From an uncultured Bacilli bacterium (GTDB taxonomy: Bacteria; Bacillota_I; Bacilli_A; RF39; UBA660), in NCBI GenBank assembly GCA_947628075.1, contig CANQYF010000037.1, positions 1 through 10,044 of the forward strand: 10,044 bases of DNA, written 5' to 3'. This document shows positions 1 through 6,566 of the stretch, one piece after another (positions within the stretch are counted from its first letter, which is position 1; the number at the start of each line of letters is the position of its first letter). The notes under the pieces are model-generated. The model saw nothing but the letters and a program-made list of their open reading frames with translations, was not told the DNA's origin and made no database searches. Made by a program: the position numbers and the translations under genes.

Positions 1-38
1 TTTTTCTGTATTAAAAGCATTGCAATACTTAATGTCAT
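1..38 (-). CDS. Possible 5' end of a divergent gene, cut by the window edge
   Basis: On the minus strand an ATG at 38-36 opens a frame that stays open to the window edge and begins MTLSIAMLLIQK. The start is mildly hydrophobic. A purine-rich stretch (AGAGAAA) lies about 10 bases upstream, and a CATAAT/TTGAAA pair further upstream could be a promoter, though it would leave almost no leader. Only 12 codons are visible, so this may be chance. No product can be named. Confidence 0.2.
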   Translation of the reverse strand, partial: MTLSIAMLLIQK

Positions 39-123
39 TTTATTATGTTTCTCTGAATTTTACTTTTTCAATTAACAAATAATATAGATATTTAATAAAA
101 AAATATACTTTTTAAGAATTGTT

Positions 124-132
124 TGCTATAAT
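124..132 (+). promoter_or_regulatory. Extended -10 promoter of the TtcA-family gene
   Basis: TGCTATAAT is a perfect -10 hexamer (127-132) with the TGn extension, 24 bases before the chosen ATG. There is no good -35 at the expected distance (104-109 reads TATACT), so recognition would rest on the extended -10. The transcript leader would be only about 18 bases and would carry the ribosome binding site at 144-150. Confidence 0.6.
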
Positions 133-156
133 TTTTTTTGATTGGAAGTGTTTTTA

Positions 157-1002
157 ATGGAAAGATGCAAGGAAATTGAAAGAAGTATTATTAAAAAATT
201 TCGTAAAGATATTTGGCGTCCTTTTACCAAATCTGTAACTGATTATCATTTGATTGAAGAAAATGATAATATAATGGTTTGTATAAGTGGGGGTAAAGAT
301 TCATTTTTAATGGCTAAATGTATTCAAGAATTAATGCGTCATGGCAAAATTAAATTTAATGCTCATTTTGTTTCAATGAATCCAGGTTATAATGAAGAAA
401 ATGCTCAAAAAATTAAAGAAAATGCTTCAATATTAAATATACCATTAGAAACCTTTAATACTGATATATATGAAGTTACTAGTAATTTAACGGAAGGAAA
501 TCCTTGCTATTTATGTGCAAGAATGCGAAGAGGTCATTTATATAATAAAGCTCGTGAATTAGGATGTAATAAAATTGCTTTAGGGCATCATTTTGATGAT
601 GTCATTGAAACTACACTTTTATCAATGTTTTATGGAGCAGAAATTAAAACTATGCTTCCTAAAATTCATAGTGATAATTTTACGGGGATTGATCTTATTA
701 GACCCTTGTATTTAGTAAAAGAATATCCAATTATTGCTTGGCAAAAATTTAATAATTTATCTTTTATTCATTGTGCTTGTCCACTATCCGATAATTGTAA
801 TATTAGTACCGATAATTTAGATGATAACATTACCGGTAAAAGAATGGCCATGAAAATATTAATCCAAAAATTACGAAAAGAAGGTAAAAATATTGATAAT
901 AACATTTTTACTGCTTTAAATAATATTAATTTAAATTGTGTTTTAGGATATAAAAAAGATGGTAAATATACCTCATATCTAGATGAATATAATAAAAAGT
1001 AG
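157..1002 (+). CDS. ttcA: TtcA-family tRNA 2-thiocytidine biosynthesis-like PP-loop protein
   Basis: This 281-residue cytoplasmic protein belongs to the N-type PP-loop ATP pyrophosphatases. Visible motifs are the PP-loop SGGKDS (44-49), the CYLC pair (C117, C120) followed by the ARMRRG segment, GHHFDD (143-148), the MFYG..IKTMLPK segment (157-169), and a third cysteine in a FIHC context (C206). In E. coli TtcA three cysteines at these places bind a 4Fe-4S cluster, and the enzyme adenylates and thiolates C32 of tRNA. The start is ATG 157 because GGAAGTG at 144-150 lies six bases before it; an in-frame TTG at 142 would place that site inside the gene. The C-terminal part (about 215-281) looks lineage-specific. 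Family membership is clear, but the tRNA position modified in Gram-positive relatives is not established, so the substrate is an inference. Confidence 0.85.
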   Translation: MERCKEIERSIIKKFRKDIWRPFTKSVTDYHLIEENDNIMVCISGGKDSFLMAKCIQELMRHGKIKFNAHFVSMNPGYNEENAQKIKENASILNIPLETFNTDIYEVTSNLTEGNPCYLCARMRRGHLYNKARELGCNKIALGHHFDDVIETTLLSMFYGAEIKTMLPKIHSDNFTGIDLIRPLYLVKEYPIIAWQKFNNLSFIHCACPLSDNCNISTDNLDDNITGKRMAMKILIQKLRKEGKNIDNNIFTALNNINLNCVLGYKKDGKYTSYLDEYNKK

Positions 1003-1009
1003 AAAACGA

Positions 1010-1045
1010 TATAATATTAGTAAGATAAATAGCAATTTATCGTTA
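1010..1045 (+). other. TATAAT box and hairpin just after the TtcA-family gene
   Basis: TATAAT at 1010-1015 is followed by the inverted repeat GATAAAT-AGCA-ATTTATC (1024-1041), which extends with one mismatch to 1021-1045. The hairpin has no T-run behind it, so it is a poor intrinsic terminator. It could be a 5' structure of a transcript that starts at the TATAAT box, since the small ORF at 1077 lies just downstream. The -35 position (987-992) is unconvincing. Confidence 0.25.
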
Positions 1046-1076
1046 GGATTAGAATTTATTGTGGAAGATATATTGT

Positions 1077-1196
1077 ATGAAAAAGAAAATAGGTATTGGT
1101 ATAGGAATATTGGTATATATAATATCCATTTGTCAAAAGTTTTCTCGGCATAATCAGAATATTATATTCTCCATAACAAAATTCTCTTATTTCTAA
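1077..1196 (+). CDS. Possible 39-residue small membrane peptide or decayed gene start
   Basis: ATG 1077 opens a 39-codon frame ending in TAA at 1194-1196. GGAAG at 1063-1067 lies nine bases before the start. The peptide begins MKKKIGIGIGILVYIISIC, a lysine-rich N-terminus followed by a hydrophobic stretch typical of a signal anchor, and then turns polar and irregular. Two readings fit: a genuine short membrane peptide, or the surviving 5' end of a larger secreted or membrane protein whose rest has been lost. The second is favoured because the tail after residue 20 does not look like a designed domain. Unrecognised. Confidence 0.3.
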   Translation: MKKKIGIGIGILVYIISICQKFSRHNQNIIFSITKFSYF

Positions 1197-1216
1197 ATTT
1201 TGAGAATTTAATTTTT
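1179..1216 (+). terminator. Weak terminator-like hairpin
   Basis: AAATTCTC (1179-1186) pairs with GAGAATTT (1202-1209) across a 15-base loop, followed by AATTTTTAATT. The stem is AT-rich, the loop is large and the T-run short, so this is at best a weak terminator for the upstream gene or small ORF. It lies ahead of the glycyl-tRNA synthetase leader. Confidence 0.25.
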
Positions 1217-1281
1217 AATTCTACAATATTTAACTTTTCATTTGAATAATTGAAAAAAATTAATATGTGAAAAAGAATAGC

Positions 1282-1311
1282 TTATTTAAAAAAATTGTGA
1301 TATATTATAAA
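1282..1311 (+). promoter_or_regulatory. Candidate promoter of the T-box/glyQS transcript
   Basis: TTATTT (1282-1287) and TATAAA (1306-1311) are separated by 18 bases; an alternative -10 is TATTAT (1303-1308). Neither pair is strong. If used, transcription would begin near 1317 and leave only about 50 bases ahead of the terminator stem, which is short for a T-box Stem I. A TTGAAA at about 1250 with AAGAAT near 1273 is a weaker upstream alternative that would allow a longer leader. Confidence 0.3.
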
Positions 1312-1312
1312 C

Positions 1313-1440
1313 AGATATTAAAAAGTGATGACGGGTGTGGAAAGCCAAGAGCTATATAATTAAAGAGATTCATATTATGAATAAAGTAAGGTGGAACAGC
1401 GAATATTTATCGCCCTTACAGATTCATAATATGTTTTTTA
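1313..1440 (+). promoter_or_regulatory. T-box leader (tRNA-Gly sensing) of glyQS
   Basis: The hallmark T-box element AAGGTGGAACAGCG is at 1389-1402. The antiterminator is visible: GTAAGG (1386-1391) pairs with CCTTAC (1414-1419), GCGA (1399-1402) pairs with TCGC (1410-1413), and TGGAACA (1392-1398) is the seven-base bulge. In the family the UGGN of the bulge pairs with the NCCA end of uncharged tRNA. Here N is A, which fits the U discriminator of bacterial tRNA-Gly and the downstream gene. A short hairpin ATTCAT-ATT-ATGAAT (1368-1382) occupies the Stem III place. GTGATGACGGGTGTGG (1325-1340) resembles the start of a Stem I, but no full specifier hairpin can be drawn by eye, so the glycine specifier codon is not assigned and the 5' boundary is approximate. 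Confidence 0.85.
1371..1439 (+). terminator. Intrinsic terminator of the T-box leader
   Basis: CATATTATGAAT (1371-1382) is perfectly complementary over 12 bases to ATTCATAATATG (1422-1433), which is followed directly by six T (1434-1439). The 5' arm is shared with the short hairpin at 1368-1382, so that segment can fold on itself or close the long terminator stem. The arrangement is odd in that the T-box antiterminator (1386-1419) sits inside the terminator stem instead of overlapping one of its arms. Confidence 0.6.
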
Positions 1441-1461
1441 ATAGGAGGAGAATGTGAAAAA

Positions 1462-2829
1462 ATGAAAAAAGATTTAAAAATGGAAGAATTAGTTAATATT
1501 TGTAAACAATATGGATTTATATTTCAAGGAAGTGAAATATATGGAGGTTTAGCAAATACTTGGGATTATGGACCTTTAGGAACTAGATTAAAAAATAATA
1601 TTAAAGATTCATGGAGAAATTATTTTATAAGAAAACGAAGAAATGCCTATGAAATAGATGCCGATATTTTAATGAATCCTAAAGTTTGGGAAGCATCAGG
1701 CCATATAAGTTCATTTTCCGATCCATTAGTTGATTGTAAAGAATGTAAAACACGACATAGGGCAGATAACTTAATAGATAATTTTAATCCCGATGCTCAT
1801 GCTGATGGGATGAGTAAACAACAAATGAATGAATATATAAAAAACAATAAAATACCTTGTCCTAAATGTGGAAAATCTAATTTTACGGAAATAAGAGATT
1901 TTAATTTAATGTTTGAAACGAATCGCGGCGTAATAAAAGATGATAAAAGTATTGTTTATTTAAGACCAGAAAATGCACAAGGGGAATATGTAAATTATTT
2001 GAATGTTAAAAGAACAACTAGAAGTCCTTTACCATTTGCTATAGGTCAAATTGGAAAGGCTTTTCGAAATGAGATAACACCAGGGAATTTTACTTTTAGA
2101 ACAATAGAATTTGAACAAATGGAATATCAAATTTTTTGCACACCAGGTAAAGATGAAGAGATATATGAATATTTTAAAGAATATGCCAAAAAATATTTTA
2201 TATCATTAGGGATACCTGAGAATAAATTAAGATTTCATGATCATGAAAAACTAGCACACTATGCAAAGAAAGCATGTGATATAGAGTATTTGTTTCCATT
2301 TGGTTGGGGAGAAATAAATGGTACTCATAATAGAACAGATTTTGATTTAACTCAACATCAAAAATTTTCGGGCGAATCGATGATGTATATGAATCCAGAT
2401 AACAACGAGAAATATATTCCATATATAATTGAATCAACAGTTGGAGCTGATAGATTAACACTCGCGATTTTGTTTAATTCTTATTTTCAAGAAGAATTAG
2501 AAAATGGCGATGTAAGAGAAGTTATGAGGTTTAGTCCAAAATTAGCACCATATAAGGTTGCAATTTTACCTTTAATAAAAAAAGTACATGCTCAAAAAGC
2601 TCAAGAACTATTTGAAATATTAACTAATTACTTTGATGTTTCTTATGATGATGCAGGTTCTATTGGAAAAAGATATAGGAGACAGGACATTTATGGAACA
2701 CCATTTTGTATAACAGTCGATAATGATACCTTAGAAAAAAATACGGTAACGATAAGAAATCGAGATACTATGAAACAAGAAACTATTAATATAGATGAGA
2801 TAAAAAATTTCATTGAAAACAAGTTATAA
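1462..2829 (+). CDS. glyQS: Glycine--tRNA ligase, homodimeric (alpha2) type
   Basis: This 455-residue class II aminoacyl-tRNA synthetase charges tRNA-Gly in the cytoplasm. It starts with the family's N-terminal pattern FQGSEIYGGLANTWDYGPLG (21-40) and continues with the WEASGH segment (76-81). It has an insertion with two cysteine pairs (C92/C95 and C133/C136), a likely zinc site, then motif 2 (FRNEITP 201-207, R202; TIEFEQME from 214) and motif 3 (GADR 328-331). The C-terminal anticodon-binding domain runs from about 360 (APYKVAILPL) to the end. Length is normal for the alpha2 form. AGGAGG at 1443-1448 is 13 bases before ATG 1462, a long spacing, and a start-stop ATGTGA (1452-1457) lies between them. 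No other in-frame start is available. Expression is controlled by the T-box leader directly upstream. Confidence 0.97.
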   Translation: MKKDLKMEELVNICKQYGFIFQGSEIYGGLANTWDYGPLGTRLKNNIKDSWRNYFIRKRRNAYEIDADILMNPKVWEASGHISSFSDPLVDCKECKTRHRADNLIDNFNPDAHADGMSKQQMNEYIKNNKIPCPKCGKSNFTEIRDFNLMFETNRGVIKDDKSIVYLRPENAQGEYVNYLNVKRTTRSPLPFAIGQIGKAFRNEITPGNFTFRTIEFEQMEYQIFCTPGKDEEIYEYFKEYAKKYFISLGIPENKLRFHDHEKLAHYAKKACDIEYLFPFGWGEINGTHNRTDFDLTQHQKFSGESMMYMNPDNNEKYIPYIIESTVGADRLTLAILFNSYFQEELENGDVREVMRFSPKLAPYKVAILPLIKKVHAQKAQELFEILTNYFDVSYDDAGSIGKRYRRQDIYGTPFCITVDNDTLEKNTVTIRNRDTMKQETINIDEIKNFIENKL

Positions 2830-2951
2830 AAAATCAAATATCTTTTGCTTCAATATACAAATATCTAGGTTTTAAAGGTAAAAAACACAATGATAATGAT
2901 ATTAGAGTATTTAGCGATAACATTAACAAATATTTAAAAGAGTGGGAATAA
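2817..2951 (+). pseudogene. Start-less C-terminal coding remnant of an unidentified protein
   Basis: A frame open from 2817 to the TAA at 2949-2951 has no ATG, GTG or TTG. It nevertheless reads like a real protein tail: SIYKYLGFKGKKHNDNDI followed by RVFSDNINKYLKEWE and stop, rich in charged residues with an amphipathic helix at the end. Its first codons overlap the last codons of glyQS in another frame. The likely explanation is a gene whose 5' part was deleted when the junction with glyQS formed. I do not recognise the family. A chance open frame of this length is possible in AT-rich DNA, but the GTG, GGT, GAG and TGG codons here look like coding use. Confidence 0.4.
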
Positions 2952-2986
2952 TTTTACCATAAACTAGTGAGCATTTCCTTCGTTAA

Positions 2987-3015
2987 TTTACATCTAAATG
3001 TATACATGGTATAAT
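2987..3015 (+). promoter_or_regulatory. Promoter of the sufCDS operon
   Basis: The -35 is TTTACA (2987-2992) and the -10 is a perfect TATAAT (3010-3015) with a TGG extension, spaced by exactly 17 bases. Transcription would start near 3022, giving a leader of only about 13 bases that carries the AGGTGG ribosome binding site (3024-3029). The spacer contains ACAT-ctaa-ATGT-at-ACAT (2990-3007), including the 10-base palindrome ATGTATACAT (2998-3007). This places a possible operator directly between the two promoter hexamers. Confidence 0.8.
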
Positions 3016-3034
3016 CTTTTCGTAGGTGGTTTTT

Positions 3035-3787
3035 ATGTTAGAGTTTATAAATGTTAATTTATATATAAATGAGCAAGAATTATTTTCTAATTTAAATTTC
3101 AAAATAAATCCAAATGAAATCCATGTTTTTATGGGTAAAAATGGAGTTGGTAAAAGTAGTATTGCTAATGCAATTATGGGAAATAAAGCTTATAAAATAA
3201 CTGGAGATATTTTATATAATGGTAAAAACATTAATAATTTAAGTATATATGAAAGAGCTAAAGAAGGTATTTATTTAATTAATCAATCTCCTATTGCAAT
3301 AGAGGGTGTTACGAATGCCGAAATGTTAAGAGTAGCATTAGCGGAAAAAAATCAAGAAAGAGTAGATATTTTTAAATTTAATAAAGAATTAGAAGAGATT
3401 TGTCAAAAATTAGATTTAGATAAAAGTTTTATTCATAGGGAAATAAATGTGGGTTGTTCTGGTGGTGAGCGAAAAAAAATTGAACTTTTACATATGTGGA
3501 TGTTAAAACCATCCTTAATAATTTTAGATGAAATTGATTCTGGTCTTGATGTAGATGCAATTAAAATAGTGGCAAACTCTATTAAAGAATATCATGAAAA
3601 ATATCATCCTAGTATTATAATAATTACGCATTCCAATACTTTAATAAATACATTTTCTAATTATTATGTCCATCTTTTTGATGATAAAAAATTAATTAAA
3701 TCTGGTGATAAAACTTTAGCCAAAGAAATATTAGAAAAAGGGTTTAAAGATTATCAAGACATGGCAAATGTTATAAGTGAGAATTAA
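3035..3787 (+). CDS. sufC: SufC, Fe-S cluster assembly ABC-type ATPase
   Basis: SufC is the soluble ABC ATPase of the SUF scaffold; it drives conformational change of the SufB/SufD partners during Fe-S cluster assembly. The 250-residue length is normal. Visible motifs are Walker A GKNGVGKS (34-41), Q-loop Q84, signature CSGGERKK (141-148), Walker B LIILDE (161-166) with catalytic E166, D-loop SGLD (169-172) and H-loop H199. The SGGERKK form and IDSGLDVDA are typical of SufC rather than transport ATPases, and no membrane partner is nearby. The start is ATG 3035 because AGGTGG (3024-3029) is five bases before it; an in-frame GTG at 3026 lies inside that site. It is the first gene of the operon and the next start follows its stop by four bases. 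Confidence 0.95.
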   Translation: MLEFINVNLYINEQELFSNLNFKINPNEIHVFMGKNGVGKSSIANAIMGNKAYKITGDILYNGKNINNLSIYERAKEGIYLINQSPIAIEGVTNAEMLRVALAEKNQERVDIFKFNKELEEICQKLDLDKSFIHREINVGCSGGERKKIELLHMWMLKPSLIILDEIDSGLDVDAIKIVANSIKEYHEKYHPSIIIITHSNTLINTFSNYYVHLFDDKKLIKSGDKTLAKEILEKGFKDYQDMANVISEN

Positions 3788-3791
3788 GAAT

Positions 3792-4445
3792 ATGAATAAA
3801 TTATTAGTAAGTGATATTATTGATTTAAGTAATGGGGTTTATGATTTAACATGTCAAAATAAAGAGTTAGAAATAAATATTTTGGGTGATGTAACTATTT
3901 ATTTAATAAATACATCTTTGGAATTATTAAAAATAAATTTGAATAAAGAAAGTAATTTAACTGTATATCACTTAAATTTCCAAAATTTAAAAGATTTAAA
4001 AGTTGATGTATATCAAAATAATGATTCTAAAATTATATTTAATAGTACTTTTATTAATGATAAAAATAGAGATTTATTAATAAATAATTATATAAATGGG
4101 AATAATAATGTATCTAAACTTAATATTAGATGTATTTCGAAAAAAGATTTAGCGCAAGTAATTATTAATGTTTTTGTTAAATCTAATACTAAAAATAATA
4201 TTGCTCTTGAAGATTTAAAAGGAATTAATAATGGTGGATTAATTCATATTGAACCAAATATAGTTGCTAGTTCAAATGAAGTAATAGCAAATCATTTAAC
4301 TACAATTGGTGGTTTAAATAAAGATGAATTAAATTATTTATTAAGTAAAAAAATAAGTGAAGAAGAAAGTAAAAAATTATTATTAAATAGTTTTATTTAT
4401 GGTAATATGGATGATTATATAAAAAAGGAATCGGGAGGTGAATAA
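3792..4445 (+). CDS. sufD: Short SufD-like (SufB/SufD family) scaffold protein
   Basis: The protein has 217 residues, far shorter than the usual 400-plus of SufD. The first 130 residues form beta-rich repeats expected of the SufBD beta-helix. The C-terminus carries the recognisable family core: HIEPNI (152-157), then NHLTTIGGLNKDELNYLLSK (167-186), a helix with SEEESKKLLLNSF, and a final helix. H168 aligns with the conserved His of SufD (H360 in E. coli), while the Cys two residues before it in E. coli is Ala here. ATG 3792 is preferred over an in-frame GTG at 3777, which overlaps sufC, although neither has a good ribosome binding site; translation is probably coupled to sufC. Its stop abuts the sufS start. 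Assignment to SufD rather than SufB rests on position, the short length and the His; the N-terminal domain is missing. Confidence 0.8.
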   Translation: MNKLLVSDIIDLSNGVYDLTCQNKELEINILGDVTIYLINTSLELLKINLNKESNLTVYHLNFQNLKDLKVDVYQNNDSKIIFNSTFINDKNRDLLINNYINGNNNVSKLNIRCISKKDLAQVIINVFVKSNTKNNIALEDLKGINNGGLIHIEPNIVASSNEVIANHLTTIGGLNKDELNYLLSKKISEEESKKLLLNSFIYGNMDDYIKKESGGE

Positions 4446-5642
4446 ATGCATAGAGAAGATTTTCCAATGTTAAAGCATGATTGGATTTATTTGGATAATG
4501 GCGCAACTAGTTTAAAACCACAAAGTGTTATTGATAAACAAGTAGATTATTATGAAAATTACAGTGCTAATGCTCATCGAGGAGATTATGATATTTCTTA
4601 TAAAGTAGATTTAGAATATGAAAATGCACGTGATTTAGTTAAAGATTTTATCGGGGCCAAAAGAAAAGAAGAAATAGTTTTTACTTCCGGAACTACGGAT
4701 TCTTTAAATTTGATTGTTAATGGTTTTTTCAGTAATTTATTAGAAAGTGGCGATGAAATATTAATAACTAAAACAGAACATGCTTCAAATGTTATGCCTT
4801 GGTTTAGAGTAGCAGGTCAAACGGGAGCTAAAATAAAATATATTCCTCTTGATGATAATTACTTTGTTACTTTAGAAAATGTCAAAAAAGCAATAACTGA
4901 ACGAACTAAAGTAATAAGTTTAGCTGAAATAACTAATGTAATTGGAGATCACAGACCAATTAAAGAAATATGTACTTATGCTCATGAAAGAGATATTTTC
5001 GTAGTAGTAGATGGTGCTCAAAGTGTTCCTCATAAAAAAACTAATGTTAGTGATACCGATGTTGATTTCTTAGCATTTTCTGCTCATAAAATGTTGGGGC
5101 CAACAGGAGTTGGGATATTATATGCTAAATATGAATTAATGCAAAATATTGAACCAGTTAATTTAGGAGGAGGAATGAATGAATCTTTTGATTCCCCAGA
5201 GAAAATGGTTTTAAAAGATGTTCCAACTCGATTTGAAGCGGGAACTCCTAATATAGCGGGAGTAATCGGTTTAGGGGAAGCAGTTAAATATTTAGAAAAA
5301 ATTGGAATGGATAATATAACTAAATATGAACATAATTTAAGAAATTATTTAATTGAAAAATTGGTGACTATTCCACATATTGATATCTTAAATTTAGAAG
5401 CTGATTCCGGAATAGTAGCATTTAATGTTGAAGGTGTTTTCTCCGAAGATGTAGCATATTATTTAAATAAATATGGTATTTGTGTAAGAGCAGGAAATCA
5501 CTGTGCTAAACTTACTAAAGATGTAGTTGGAGTAACTAATTCGGTAAGAGTAAGCCTTTATTTTTATAATACAGAAACAGAAATTGATAATTTGGTAGAA
5601 CTTTTAAAAGATAAAGATAAAATTATGAAGGAAATGATATAA
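4446..5642 (+). CDS. sufS: SufS, PLP-dependent cysteine desulfurase (group II)
   Basis: SufS removes sulfur from L-cysteine, holds it as a persulfide and passes it to SufU for Fe-S assembly. The 398 residues match the family length. The PLP site shows EHASN (111-115), VDGAQS (188-193, D189 to the pyridine nitrogen) and SAHK (212-215) with Schiff-base K215. The persulfide cysteine is C353 in RAGNHCA, the short-loop context of group II (SufS/CsdA) enzymes rather than IscS/NifS. FEAGTPNI (263-270) is also typical. ATG 4446 follows the sufD stop with no gap and is served by GGGAGGTG (4433-4440), five bases away, one of the best ribosome binding sites in the window. Its usual partners sufU and sufB do not follow it here; sufU is found separately at 9010. 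Confidence 0.96.
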   Translation: MHREDFPMLKHDWIYLDNGATSLKPQSVIDKQVDYYENYSANAHRGDYDISYKVDLEYENARDLVKDFIGAKRKEEIVFTSGTTDSLNLIVNGFFSNLLESGDEILITKTEHASNVMPWFRVAGQTGAKIKYIPLDDNYFVTLENVKKAITERTKVISLAEITNVIGDHRPIKEICTYAHERDIFVVVDGAQSVPHKKTNVSDTDVDFLAFSAHKMLGPTGVGILYAKYELMQNIEPVNLGGGMNESFDSPEKMVLKDVPTRFEAGTPNIAGVIGLGEAVKYLEKIGMDNITKYEHNLRNYLIEKLVTIPHIDILNLEADSGIVAFNVEGVFSEDVAYYLNKYGICVRAGNHCAKLTKDVVGVTNSVRVSLYFYNTETEIDNLVELLKDKDKIMKEMI

Positions 5643-5647
5643 GAAAT

Positions 5648-5673
5648 GATGTGAACCAAAAATGGTAGACATC
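5648..5673 (+). repeat. Imperfect hairpin after sufS
   Basis: GATGT (5648-5652) pairs with ACATC (5669-5673) and ACCA (5655-5658) with TGGT (5663-5666), separated by a symmetric two-by-two mismatch and closed by an AAAA loop. No T-run follows, so it is unlikely to terminate transcription. Readthrough from the suf operon into the next gene remains possible. The rest of the 99-base gap holds no convincing promoter. Confidence 0.35.
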
Positions 5674-5741
5674 AATAAAAAGAACTTTGTATATGATTGA
5701 TTGAATGAATTTGTACATTAAACAAAAGGAGATTAAAATAA

Positions 5742-6383
5742 ATGGAGTACGAGGTAAGATTTTATTACGAAACAGGGGATTTAATTAATATTTTAGAGAA
5801 TTTAAAAAAAGAGGTAAAATTAAAACAACAACTTAGAACTTATGAAAAAACAATTCAGTATAATCATTGTGATAAAAGATATAATTTCTATAGTCAAGAA
5901 ATTGATGGGAGATTTAGGGTGAGAATATCACAAAATGATAATGAAACAAAATGTAAACTTAGTTGGAAAAGAAGATTAAAAAACACTATTGAAACCGAAG
6001 TAAATAAAGAAGAAGAAAAAGAGGTAAAAATTAATGCTACTGATATAGATAATTTTTTGTTTATAATAAGTAATGTTATGCATTTTACTATTGTGGAAAG
6101 TTACGAAAGATATAGAACGGTATTTGAAAATGATGATGTAGAAATATCTGTAGATGAGTACCCTTTTGGTTTATGTGTAGAAATAGAAAATAAAAGTACT
6201 ACTAAAAATCCTGAGACTGTTGTTAAAGAATGGGTTAATCGAATTGGATTAAATATTAATGATGCATACAGATTGTCTTGGGATGATAAATATTTAGAGC
6301 TTTGTGAAGAGCAGGGAATAGAGAGATTTAATGAAGTAACTTTTGACAAACCAATGCCTTCTGTAAAAGAAAAAATTAATTAA
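5742..6383 (+). CDS. CYTH-domain (triphosphate tunnel metalloenzyme-like) protein
   Basis: This 213-residue soluble protein has the alternating charged strands of the CYTH fold. It opens with a variant of the ExExK signature (MEYEVRF, with E2, E4 and R6). It continues with RFRVR (57-61), KLSWKRR (72-78), ETEV (84-87), ERYRTVFE (122-129), VEISVDEYPFGLCVEIE (133-149) and SWDDKYLELC (179-188). These supply the acidic and basic residues that line the tunnel and bind metal and triphosphate. Family activities include thiamine triphosphatase, inorganic triphosphatase and class IV adenylate cyclase; which one applies cannot be read from sequence. The last 25 residues extend past the CYTH core. ATG 5742 has AAAAGGAG (5724-5731) ten bases upstream. 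No clear promoter of its own was found, so it may be the fourth gene of the suf transcript, which would end at 6491-6532. Confidence 0.8.
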   Translation: MEYEVRFYYETGDLINILENLKKEVKLKQQLRTYEKTIQYNHCDKRYNFYSQEIDGRFRVRISQNDNETKCKLSWKRRLKNTIETEVNKEEEKEVKINATDIDNFLFIISNVMHFTIVESYERYRTVFENDDVEISVDEYPFGLCVEIENKSTTKNPETVVKEWVNRIGLNINDAYRLSWDDKYLELCEEQGIERFNEVTFDKPMPSVKEKIN

Positions 6384-6490
6384 CAAAAAATAAGACAAAT
6401 AAATTAATTTAAGTTTTAATTAAATTTATCTGGAATTGGTATTGTTTAACTGCGTTAAAAGATAAAGAAATATAAATAAAATTATAATTA

Positions 6491-6532
6491 GGCTAAGATA
6501 TTAAATTATGTATCTTAGTCTTTTTGTTTTTT
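6491..6532 (+). terminator. Strong intrinsic terminator after the CYTH gene
   Basis: GGCTAAGATA (6491-6500) pairs with TATCTTAGTC (6511-6520) over ten bases with one G-T wobble. A 10-base loop separates the arms and TTTTTGTTTTTT follows. It closes the transcript containing the CYTH gene and possibly sufCDS. Before it, 6384-6490 is AT-rich with only a small hairpin TTTAAC-tgc-GTTAAA (6445-6459) and no gene. Confidence 0.9.
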
Positions 6533-6566
6533 AATAATTTTTCTGTTGCAAAATATAAGTTACGCC

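Noticed and set aside
2198..2461. Minus-strand open frame of 87 codons within glyQS
   Set aside because: It lies entirely inside a well-conserved synthetase gene, has no ribosome binding site and no recognisable protein pattern; it is a shadow frame.
5648..5673. Hairpin after sufS as an intrinsic terminator
   Set aside because: The stem is interrupted by a two-by-two mismatch and is followed by A-rich sequence rather than a T-run.
6101..6349. Minus-strand open frame of 82 codons within the CYTH gene
   Set aside because: Opposite to a clear CYTH domain, with Ser/Leu-rich composition typical of antisense shadows in AT-rich DNA.
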